A stretch of 64,000 nucleotides of DNA. Origin: Bacillus sp. FJAT-14578 (GTDB lineage Bacteria; Bacillota; Bacilli; Bacillales; Bacillaceae_H). Position numbers and translations under genes: made by a program. Position 1 is the first letter of the stretch, and the number at the start of each line of letters is the position of its first letter. Below the pieces are notes generated by a model. The model was not told the DNA's origin. It did no database searches and worked only from the letters and a program-made list of their open reading frames with translations. Below are positions 53,268 to 59,949 of this stretch, piece by piece. Where the stretch lies: assembly GCF_000504165.1 (NCBI RefSeq), contig NZ_KI632508.1, positions 131,116-195,115 on the forward strand, read 5' to 3'.

Positions 53268-53436
53268 AAAAGACCCCTTCCTACAAGCAAGAAGAGGTCT
53301 TATATACTAAAAATATAAGAAACACTCTTCTCATCTCTCAAGCATCCCGCTTGCTGGATTTGGCACAGCACTCTCTTAAAGTCCGCTGCCGAGACATCAT
53401 CGGGCCAGTCCCTCCGTCTCTCTTGATAAGAAGATT
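53268..53436 (-). promoter_or_regulatory. SAM-I (S-box) riboswitch
   Basis: Minus-strand aptamer 53435-53325: P1 CTTCTTATC pairs with GATGAGAAG; conserved AGAGAGACGGAGGGACTGGC, GATGATGTCTCGGCAGC and GTGCCAAATCC are in order. A terminator (GACCTCTTC with GAAGGGGTC, then TTTTT) follows at 53302-53266. SAM binding should end transcription before the NhaC-family gene. Confidence 0.93.
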
Positions 53437-53727
53437 ATATGATGGTCTTTTTCAAATCACCTTAAACTACTTTAAGGGGTATAGATAAAAAAGTCAAACA
53501 TTATTTTAAGAAAGTTAAATAACACCAGTTCAAGTGTAATTAAATGCGGTTTGAACTGCTTCTTTTAAGTGTAAATTAAAGTGAGAAAACATCTTTATCT
53601 AGACATTAAAATTATGTTGTGTTAAAAGCGGGTGAAATGACCATTTCGCACAAATAAGGCAAAAAGGATAAAAAATTAACATCGCTGTTTAACAGAGCCC
53701 AAAATAATAAGGAGCTGAACGAACCCA
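53437..53727. other. Gap with an IS-end-like remnant
   Basis: 291 bases between the riboswitch and mpg. CTGTTTAACAGAGCC (53685-53699) resembles the arm of the palindrome at 9067-9104. GTGAAATGACCATTTCGCAC (53635-53654) is a weak inverted repeat. The mpg promoter must lie here. No gene seen. Confidence 0.4.
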
Positions 53728-54369
53728 TTGGATAATAAAATTTTGTATTGGTTGCAATCAGACGATAACCCAGAAAACCGTATTCCTGTTCAACTGTTGG
53801 TAAAGGATTTTTTTCACCAACCAACCCTGGAGCTTGCCAAAGCTCTGCTCGGATGCCTCTTAGTAAAAGAAACAAAAGAAGGCATTACATCCGGCTTTAT
53901 AGTTGAAACAGAAGCTTATATCGGTCCAGGTGACCGAGCCGCTCACAGCTACGGAAACCGAAGGACCAAGAGAACAGAAGTCATGTTTGGAGAAGCCGGC
54001 TATGCCTATACATATACTATGCATACTCATTGTTTAGTAAATGTGGTAAGCGGAGAGCAGGAAAAACCGGAAGCAGCCCTTATCAGGGCGGTAGAGCCAT
54101 TTAGCGGCCAACCTCTTATGGAGCAGAGAAGAAAGGGGATAAACGAGAAAAGAAACTGGACAAACGGCCCCGGAAAATTGACGAAAGCAATGGGGATTAC
54201 GATGGAGGACTACGGCCGCCCCCTCTTCATCCCTCCTCTGTTTTTAGCGAAGGGATATCAGCCAGAAAAGATTTTGTCAGGAAAAAGAATCGGTATTGAT
54301 AATTCCGGAGAAGCTAGAGACTATCCCTGGCGATTTTGGATTACAGGAAATCGATTTGTATCCAAATGA
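53728..54369 (+). CDS. mpg: 3-methyladenine DNA glycosylase (AAG/MPG family)
   Basis: 213 residues, similar to B. subtilis YxlJ with about 16 extra N-terminal residues. Removes alkylated purines in base excision repair. Catalytic Glu in VETEAYIGPGDRAAHS; YTYTMHTHCLVNVV and NGPGKLTKAMGI line the base pocket. TTG start; AAGGAG lies 13 bases upstream, rather far, so the start is not secure. Shares a terminator with the convergent AI-2E family gene. Confidence 0.9.
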   Translation: MDNKILYWLQSDDNPENRIPVQLLVKDFFHQPTLELAKALLGCLLVKETKEGITSGFIVETEAYIGPGDRAAHSYGNRRTKRTEVMFGEAGYAYTYTMHTHCLVNVVSGEQEKPEAALIRAVEPFSGQPLMEQRRKGINEKRNWTNGPGKLTKAMGITMEDYGRPLFIPPLFLAKGYQPEKILSGKRIGIDNSGEARDYPWRFWITGNRFVSK

Positions 54370-54398
54370 AAAGCTCAGCCTTATTGGCTGAGCTTTTC
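54368..54398. terminator. Bidirectional terminator
   Basis: GAAAAGCTCAGCC and GGCTGAGCTTTTC around TTATT. Confidence 0.88.
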
Positions 54399-54412
54399 AT
54401 TTGGACAGTCTT

Positions 54413-55522
54413 TTAATCATGGACAGGCAATTCTTCCTTCACTTTGCGATTTCTTAGTTGAACCAGTTTGACGATATTAACAATAATCGTTTTTGTTACA
54501 GCATATAAAGGAACACCTAAAATCATGCCCAACACTCCAGCCAGATTGCCCGCCACCAATAAAATGATGATGATTGTGAGCGGATGAATATCCAATCTTT
54601 TACCTATCACAAGGGGTGAGATAAAGTTTCCGTCTATTTGCTGAACAATCGTGATGACGACAATAACAAGCAGCGCTTTCGTCGGGGAATCCAACAACGC
54701 AATGATAACGGCCGGAGTCCCGCCAATAAAAGGCCCAAGATACGGAATAATATTTGTGATTGCCACGATAATGGCCAATGTAAGGCCATAAGGCAATCCA
54801 ATAATTAAATATCCAATGAAGGTGAAAATTCCTACAAATAAGGCGACAAGAAATTGCCCTTGAATATAGGCAGCGAGAGTTTCACTTGTTTCTTCAATAA
54901 TATGTAAACCGTCTTTTCGATAAGAAACCGGCAAAAAACGAACGGCTGCTTTCGGAAACTTATAGCCATCTTTAAACATGTAAAATAAGATGAACGGCAC
55001 TGTCACAACCGTTAGTGTAATATTAGCGATTACGCCAAATACCATCGTCATACTCTTTGTTACATTATCCGGTAAAGACGCCGCATAACTCGTCAATGTG
55101 TCTTCGACCTTTTCAAGAGAAATAAACTCCTGTCCCAACACCCATTTAAACCATTTCGATTGAGACAGGCCTTCAAAGAAGGTACCGGTTTTTGAGATAT
55201 ACGACGGAAGATTTCGGACTAAATCGGTAATTTGTTCTGATAAAACCGGTGCCACTACGCCGATTCCGACACTCATTAATCCAATAAAGACCACATATAA
55301 AATCAGGATTGCTAAATTCCGCGGAACTTTGTACTTAATCAAAAATTTAACAATCGGGTTAAATAAAAAATAGAGAAATCCCGCAATTAAAATCGGGAAA
55401 AAAAGCGTGGAAACGAACACCACGATCGGTTCAAATAAAAAAGAAATTTTCGTACTGAAATAAATAATAAGTACAATTAACAAAATTTGAAGAGTCCAAA
55501 AATGCACTTTTGACTTTAACAC
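54413..55522 (-). CDS. AI-2E family membrane protein (YueF-like)
   Basis: 369 residues, about eight membrane helices in the pattern of the PerM/YueF/TqsA family, with conserved GLPYGLTLAIIVAITNIIPY and the C-terminal ISPLVIGKRLDIHPLTIII. Members transport autoinducer-2 or act as Na+(Li+)/H+ antiporters; the substrate here is unknown. Length equals B. subtilis YueF. Monocistronic. Confidence 0.85.
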   Translation of the reverse strand: MLKSKVHFWTLQILLIVLIIYFSTKISFLFEPIVVFVSTLFFPILIAGFLYFLFNPIVKFLIKYKVPRNLAILILYVVFIGLMSVGIGVVAPVLSEQITDLVRNLPSYISKTGTFFEGLSQSKWFKWVLGQEFISLEKVEDTLTSYAASLPDNVTKSMTMVFGVIANITLTVVTVPFILFYMFKDGYKFPKAAVRFLPVSYRKDGLHIIEETSETLAAYIQGQFLVALFVGIFTFIGYLIIGLPYGLTLAIIVAITNIIPYLGPFIGGTPAVIIALLDSPTKALLVIVVITIVQQIDGNFISPLVIGKRLDIHPLTIIIILLVAGNLAGVLGMILGVPLYAVTKTIIVNIVKLVQLRNRKVKEELPVHD

Positions 55523-55714
55523 ATATTCACTTCCCTTGACTCAATGTCTTTATTTCTAAAATAAAGCCCTTTTTCTTCACTTGCAAGAATAATCTCTGTT
55601 TTTATATCCTTTACAGCATTTGGGCACAATTTAAAATGGGCAATGATATTTTTTATTTGTTTTTCACTTTAATATACTCATGGTACCGTAAAACGAATGT
55701 GATTTCATCTTATT

Positions 55715-55757
55715 AGGAGGTGTTACCTTACTTGCTATAGTCGATAGCACGGTAAGG
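55715..55757 (+). promoter_or_regulatory. Orphan SD and hairpin in the CNNM gene leader
   Basis: AGGAGG (55715-55720) is followed by a hairpin: CCTTAC/GTAAGG and GCTAT/ATAGC. The hairpin's right arm carries the likely SD (GTAAGGAAA) of the gene at 55766. No open frame follows the first AGGAGG beyond a three-codon one (TTG CTA TAG). This looks like a translational control leader. Confidence 0.4.
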
Positions 55758-55765
55758 AAATATAG

Positions 55766-57088
55766 TTGGAAATCATTAACCTCATATTAGTCGCTATTTT
55801 AATCGCGCTCACAGGATTTTTTGTTGCTTCTGAATTCGCCATTGTAAAAATTCGAAGCACACGCATCGATCAACTCATTACAGAAGGAAACAAAAACGCC
55901 CTTGCCGCTAAAAAAATCGTCTCAAACCTTGACGAATACCTTTCTGCCAGTCAATTAGGGATCACCGTCACTGCATTGGGGTTAGGCTGGTTAGGAGAAC
56001 CAACCGTAGAAAGGATTTTACACCCGGTTTTTGAAACGTTCAATTTGGCAACATCGCTCATTAATGTTCTTTCATTTATCATTGCCTTCGTATTCATTAC
56101 CTTTTTACATGTAGTAGTGGGAGAACTTGCTCCCAAAACATGGGCCATCCAAAAAGCAGAAACAGTAACCCTGTTGTTCTCTCGCCCTTTAATTTTATTT
56201 TATAAAGTGATGTATCCTTTCATTTGGGCCTTAAACGGATCGGCCCGTTTGGTGACCGGTTTCTTTGGATTAAAACCTGCCTCGGAACATGAATTGGCAC
56301 ATAGTGAAGAGGAATTGCGCATCATTCTATCCGAAAGTTATGAAAGTGGGGAGATCAACCAATCCGAGTTTAAATATGTAAATAATATTTTCGAATTCGA
56401 TGACCGAATCGCAAAAGAAATCATGGTCCCAAGAACGGAGATTGTGAGTGTTTCAAAAGATGCAGCAATTGAAAGCTTTTTAAATATTGCAGGGGTCGAA
56501 AAATATACCCGCTACCCAGTCGTAATGGACAGTGATAAAGACCAAATCATCGGACTGATTAATATTAAAGAAATTTTGACCGATTTTGTTCATGGCAAAG
56601 ACATTAAAATGCTCCCCATTGAACATTATGTCAAACCAATCATTCAAGTGATTGAATCCATTCCTATTCATGACTTGTTATTAAAAATGCAAAAAGACCG
56701 TATACATATGGCTGTTTTAATGGATGAATACGGCGGAACCGCAGGCCTCGTCACTGTTGAAGACATTTTAGAGGAAATCGTAGGCGACATCCGGGATGAA
56801 TTCGATGCTGATGAACTGCCATATACTCAACGAATAAAAGAGAACCATTATATGTTGGATTCAAAAATACTAATTGATGAAGTCAATGATTTACTCGGAA
56901 CCAATATTGAAGAAGAAGATATGGATACAATTGGCGGTTGGGTACTAACACAACAGTTTGAAGTCAAAAAAGGGGATTCCATTACGTTTGGCGGCTACAC
57001 ATTTAAGATAGTCGATATGGAAGGCCACCACATCAAACGTATTGAAGTGTTTAAGACACCCATTCAGTCCTTGGCAGGAGAATCTTAA
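55766..57088 (+). CDS. CNNM/CorC-HlyC family protein (Mg2+ homeostasis)
   Basis: 440 residues. N-terminal CNNM (DUF21) membrane domain 1-190 (GFFVASEFAIVKIRSTRIDQ, VVGELAPKTWAIQKAE), two CBS domains about 215-335 (IMVPRTEIVSVSKD, VLMDEYGGTAGLVTVEDILE), CorC/HlyC domain 350-430. Of the four to five B. subtilis paralogues (MpfA/YhdP, YhdT, YqhB, YugS) I cannot pick one. MpfA exports Mg2+. TTG start after AAGG; preceded by an unusual leader. Confidence 0.88.
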   Translation: MEIINLILVAILIALTGFFVASEFAIVKIRSTRIDQLITEGNKNALAAKKIVSNLDEYLSASQLGITVTALGLGWLGEPTVERILHPVFETFNLATSLINVLSFIIAFVFITFLHVVVGELAPKTWAIQKAETVTLLFSRPLILFYKVMYPFIWALNGSARLVTGFFGLKPASEHELAHSEEELRIILSESYESGEINQSEFKYVNNIFEFDDRIAKEIMVPRTEIVSVSKDAAIESFLNIAGVEKYTRYPVVMDSDKDQIIGLINIKEILTDFVHGKDIKMLPIEHYVKPIIQVIESIPIHDLLLKMQKDRIHMAVLMDEYGGTAGLVTVEDILEEIVGDIRDEFDADELPYTQRIKENHYMLDSKILIDEVNDLLGTNIEEEDMDTIGGWVLTQQFEVKKGDSITFGGYTFKIVDMEGHHIKRIEVFKTPIQSLAGES

Positions 57089-57185
57089 AAAATGATTTCA
57101 ATGGAATCCTTCCATTCACTTTCAGCTTTCGCTGAAAGCGTGCAAAATGCTAAAAATCAATATCTTTATTTAACAGGACCAAAAG

Positions 57186-57226
57186 CAAAGTCAACCATAC
57201 TCTGATTGGTTGACTTTGTTTTTATG
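57186..57226 (+). terminator. Terminator of the CNNM gene
   Basis: AAAGTCAACCA and TGGTTGACTTT, then GTTTTT. Confidence 0.85.
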
Positions 57227-57239
57227 TCATCATTTTATT

Positions 57240-57401
57240 TTAGCCTTCTTCTGTATTCTTTTCATCCATTTCGTCATTTTGCTGTCCATCATTGACACCA
57301 TTATCTTGGTCTACTCCGTCACCGCAGCCAGCTAAGCCTCCTAATGTTAAAGCAAATGCCATTCCGCCCATCATCAGCTTTTTTTTCCAATTAGATTCCA
57401 T
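57240..57401 (-). CDS. Small acidic lipoprotein (53 aa)
   Basis: MESNWKKKLMMGGMAFALTL followed by lipobox GGLAGC (Cys26) and an Asp/Asn/Glu-rich tail (DGVDQDNGVNDGQQNDEMDE). ATG 57401 lies 9 bases after AAAGGAG. A lipid-anchored acidic peptide at the outer membrane face; no family recognised. Too short for routine calling. Confidence 0.7.
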   Translation of the reverse strand: MESNWKKKLMMGGMAFALTLGGLAGCGDGVDQDNGVNDGQQNDEMDEKNTEEG

Positions 57402-57576
57402 TCTTAACATCTCCTTTTTAATATCTTGCTTTGAACATTAAGTACCCTTATTCAGAAGATGTTTAAACCTTTTCCCTACAATAATTAAATTACGTCATCC
57501 ACCTTCTCTTCCATATAAAAAAAACCAGCATCCCGGCTGACTTTTCAAACTTTATCTTGATAATAAACCCTCAAAT

Positions 57577-57612
57577 AAAAAACACCCGGTTACACATAAC
57601 CAGATGCTTTTT
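57577..57612 (-). terminator. Terminator of the 57611 gene
   Basis: GCATCTGGTTA and TAACCGGGTGT (one mismatch), then TTTTTATTT. Confidence 0.7.
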
Positions 57613-57808
57613 ATTTGATTTCGTCTTCGCCACCTTGCACATATTCAAAAAAGAAATCTAAAACCTCATTTAAAAAACGATTCCGTTCTTCAAACGGCAT
57701 AATTTCCAGCAACTTTACGATATTTTTATCTAAAGTGATTGAAGCAGGGGTATAATCAGTGCCTTCCTTTTTAAGGATAAATGGGATTACATTATTTTTC
57801 TCTTCCAT
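57611..57808 (-). CDS. Hypothetical protein (65 aa)
   Basis: MEEKNNVIPFILKKEGTDYT at the start, then PASITLDKNIVKLLEIMPFE and a helical acidic end (FLNEVLDFFFEYVQGGEDEI). The ASITLDKNIVKLLE strand-helix could be ribbon-helix-helix-like, but this is not firm. ATG 57808 is preceded by GGACGGTG. A repeat copy lies just upstream, in its likely promoter region. Confidence 0.55.
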   Translation of the reverse strand: MEEKNNVIPFILKKEGTDYTPASITLDKNIVKLLEIMPFEERNRFLNEVLDFFFEYVQGGEDEIK

Positions 57809-57828
57809 GTTACACCGTCCTTTATCTT

Positions 57829-57960
57829 GCATTAACGGGCAGTAAGACCCCCGTATAATCGAAGAAATTTGAGTGGGGATCCACTGCCCGTAAAAGCCAG
57901 ATACAATTAATGATCATTGGGAGATGAAAGACATCCCCAATGGTGAAATTTCCCTTTATA
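57829..57960. repeat. CATTAACGG structured repeat, copy 2
   Basis: GCATTAACGGGCAGTAAGAC at the left, CACTGCCCGTAAAAGCC in the middle (pairs with ACGGGCAGTAAG), CATCCCCAATGGTGAAATTT at the right. Same order as 23781-24050 without its GC-rich insert. Confidence 0.72.
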
Positions 57961-57974
57961 TATGCTTTAATATT

Positions 57975-58052
57975 TTAATCTTTCACGTCAGGACTTGCAA
58001 CATAAAAAAAAACAATCCAGACAATGTAAACAAATCCACCTAAAAAGGAGCT
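57975..58052 (-). pseudogene. Truncated membrane-protein tail
   Basis: Minus-strand frame reading KISSFLGGFVYIVWIVFFYV then ASPDVKD and TAA: one hydrophobic helix with a polar end. The frame is closed upstream by TAA with no start codon. The repeat at 58061 begins right there, so repeat insertion may have removed the 5' part. Parent gene unknown. Confidence 0.35.
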
Positions 58053-58060
58053 GATTTTTT

Positions 58061-58172
58061 ATCCCGCATTAACGGACAGTAAGACCTCCACTTCAAGGCT
58101 TGAGAGAAATCGAAGAAGTCTAAGTGAGGGATGAAGGCCCCCCACTGATGGAAGTTTCCTGTATCTGTCCCG
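58061..58172. repeat. CATTAACGG structured repeat, copy 3
   Basis: ATCCCGCATTAACGGACAGT, AAGACCTCCACTT pairing with AAGTGAGG, and CACTGATGGAAGTTTCCTGT at the right end. Separated by 100 bases from copy 2. Confidence 0.72.
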
Positions 58173-58177
58173 CATCC

Positions 58178-59035
58178 TCACTTTATATCCCCATTTTTAA
58201 ATATGAGATCGGTTAATGCCTGTTTCAAATTAGCTTTTATCAGCACATTACTGAAATCTATTCCCAAACTTACTACTGTCTGGGCAATTTCAGGCCGAAT
58301 CCCAGTTAGAGTGGTTTTTACTCCAATGAGTTCTAACCCAGAGATTACTTTGAAAAGTTGGTCAGCTACCATTGTATCAACGATTACCACACCGGATAAA
58401 TCCAGGATAAGAGAAGATAACTTTAATCTAACAGCCTCCCTCAGTGTCTCTTCCATTAGCAACCTGGCTCTTTCTGTATCAATGTCTCCAACCAGAGGCA
58501 AAATAGCGATGCCATTCGATAGAGGAACAACAGGAACCGATAATTCAAGAAACGCCGTTTTCGCAGCTTCAAGAGCCTTTTTATTAATGTGTACGTAAGT
58601 CAAACTAAAGCAATATACAGCATGGTCAAGCAGGGGATCAATAATCCTTGCCACTCCAAATACGGTTTTTACTGACATATTGTGTTTGATGATTTCTTCC
58701 TCAATCACTTCACTTAAAAATTTTCTATAGTAGCTTGTGTCCTTAAGTGCCTCATCTAATGGAATTCCTAAGTTATATGCAAATTCTCCTGTTTCTTTAC
58801 CCCATTTTTCTATTTCATCATAAGCTTTATCTTTATTGGCTCCATTTATAAGGGCTTCACCAAAAAGGCTAACAAAATTGGCTCGAATATTTATTATTTC
58901 TTTTTCTTCTATATGAGCAATAAGTTGTTTTTGCTCAACACTCACCTCAGATAGTCTTATTTCGTGCACTCTTCTAGCAATATCAAACTTTTTTTCTAAT
59001 ATTTTTTCACCAAGAAGACTGAATTCACGTTCCAT
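58178..59035 (-). CDS. RsbR-type stressosome protein (STAS)
   Basis: 285 residues. N-terminal helical non-heme-globin-like sensor region 1-150, linker helix, STAS domain 165-280 (LSVPVVPLSNGIAILPLVGD, LILDLSGVVIVDTMVADQ, GIRPEIAQTVVSLGIDFSNV). Both threonines phosphorylated by RsbT in RsbRA are kept: GDIDTERA and VDTMV. RsbR paralogues form stressosomes with RsbS and hold RsbT until stress activates sigma-B. ATG 59035 follows GGAGG. Second gene of a two-gene unit; rsbS and rsbT are not in the window. Confidence 0.88.
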   Translation of the reverse strand: MEREFSLLGEKILEKKFDIARRVHEIRLSEVSVEQKQLIAHIEEKEIINIRANFVSLFGEALINGANKDKAYDEIEKWGKETGEFAYNLGIPLDEALKDTSYYRKFLSEVIEEEIIKHNMSVKTVFGVARIIDPLLDHAVYCFSLTYVHINKKALEAAKTAFLELSVPVVPLSNGIAILPLVGDIDTERARLLMEETLREAVRLKLSSLILDLSGVVIVDTMVADQLFKVISGLELIGVKTTLTGIRPEIAQTVVSLGIDFSNVLIKANLKQALTDLIFKNGDIK

Positions 59036-59059
59036 AACTTCCTCCAAAATTAGTTATTG

Positions 59060-59875
59060 TTACTTTAAACTTTCTAATGCTTGCTTAACCGTTGCAAAAG
59101 TTTTAATGTATGACATATCAATTCCGCCATTTACAATGGTTTGAGCCAATTGAGGGCGCAGGCCTGTTATAATGGTATTTACCCCTAACAATCGAAGAAT
59201 ATTTTCTATCTGATACAAATAATGTGCTATTTCTATATCAATAATCAAAATACCCGAAAAATCGATAATAAGATGCTTAGTCTGTAATTCGGCAATTTGA
59301 GGAATAACTTTCTCTAAAATATAAGTTGCCCTATAAGAATCAATAGCACCAATCAAAGGGAGAACGGCCATACCTTCTTTAATCGGCACAACAGGTGCTG
59401 ACAATTCAGCCATTTCCCTTTGCGTCTCATCCATCATTTTATCTGCAAGGCGTTCGAATGCAAAAACGGTTTCGTTGAGGCTTATATCCAGCATTGTGTT
59501 AATACGCTTTATTATAAAAGCAGTTTCTTTTATGGAAAGTTCAAACTCTAAACTAATTCTCGTTAGAATCTCAATAAAGATGTCCCGAGTAGGGGGATAA
59601 CGGACAACAATCTCTGAAATTTTTTCTCCTGAAGCTGCTTGTCTTTCTCCATTCTCTTTACTCCATAAAACAAGTTCCTCTGATACTCCCTTTTTATCAT
59701 CAATAAGGGATTTTCCTAAAAACTCCATAAACTGAACATACATGGTGATTGCTTGTTCTTTTTCCCATTCAGGAATTTCTAGTTTCATTCTGTGCAGAAC
59801 ACCTTCCACTATTTCAACAGCCAGGGACTCTGCACTTTCGATTAAGTAGTTGGAAATGTTGAAAAACGAGGTCAT
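59060..59875 (-). CDS. RsbR-like STAS protein lacking one phospho-site
   Basis: 271 residues with the same layout as the downstream gene: helical N-terminus, then STAS (LSAPVVPIKEGMAVLPLIGA, LIIDFSGILIIDIEIAHYLY, GLRPQLAQTIVNGGIDMSYI). The first RsbT target is Ser (AIDSYRA) and the second is Ile (IIDIEIA), so the second cannot be phosphorylated. 24 bases separate it from the next RsbR gene. SD is weak (GGTGTGG). Probably a modified stressosome subunit or sensor. Confidence 0.83.
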   Translation of the reverse strand: MTSFFNISNYLIESAESLAVEIVEGVLHRMKLEIPEWEKEQAITMYVQFMEFLGKSLIDDKKGVSEELVLWSKENGERQAASGEKISEIVVRYPPTRDIFIEILTRISLEFELSIKETAFIIKRINTMLDISLNETVFAFERLADKMMDETQREMAELSAPVVPIKEGMAVLPLIGAIDSYRATYILEKVIPQIAELQTKHLIIDFSGILIIDIEIAHYLYQIENILRLLGVNTIITGLRPQLAQTIVNGGIDMSYIKTFATVKQALESLK

Positions 59876-59949
59876 TTTTAGTCCACACCTTTTTATGTTA
59901 ATTAAATTATTATAACCTAAACAAAGAGCAATGCATGAACAAAAACTTG

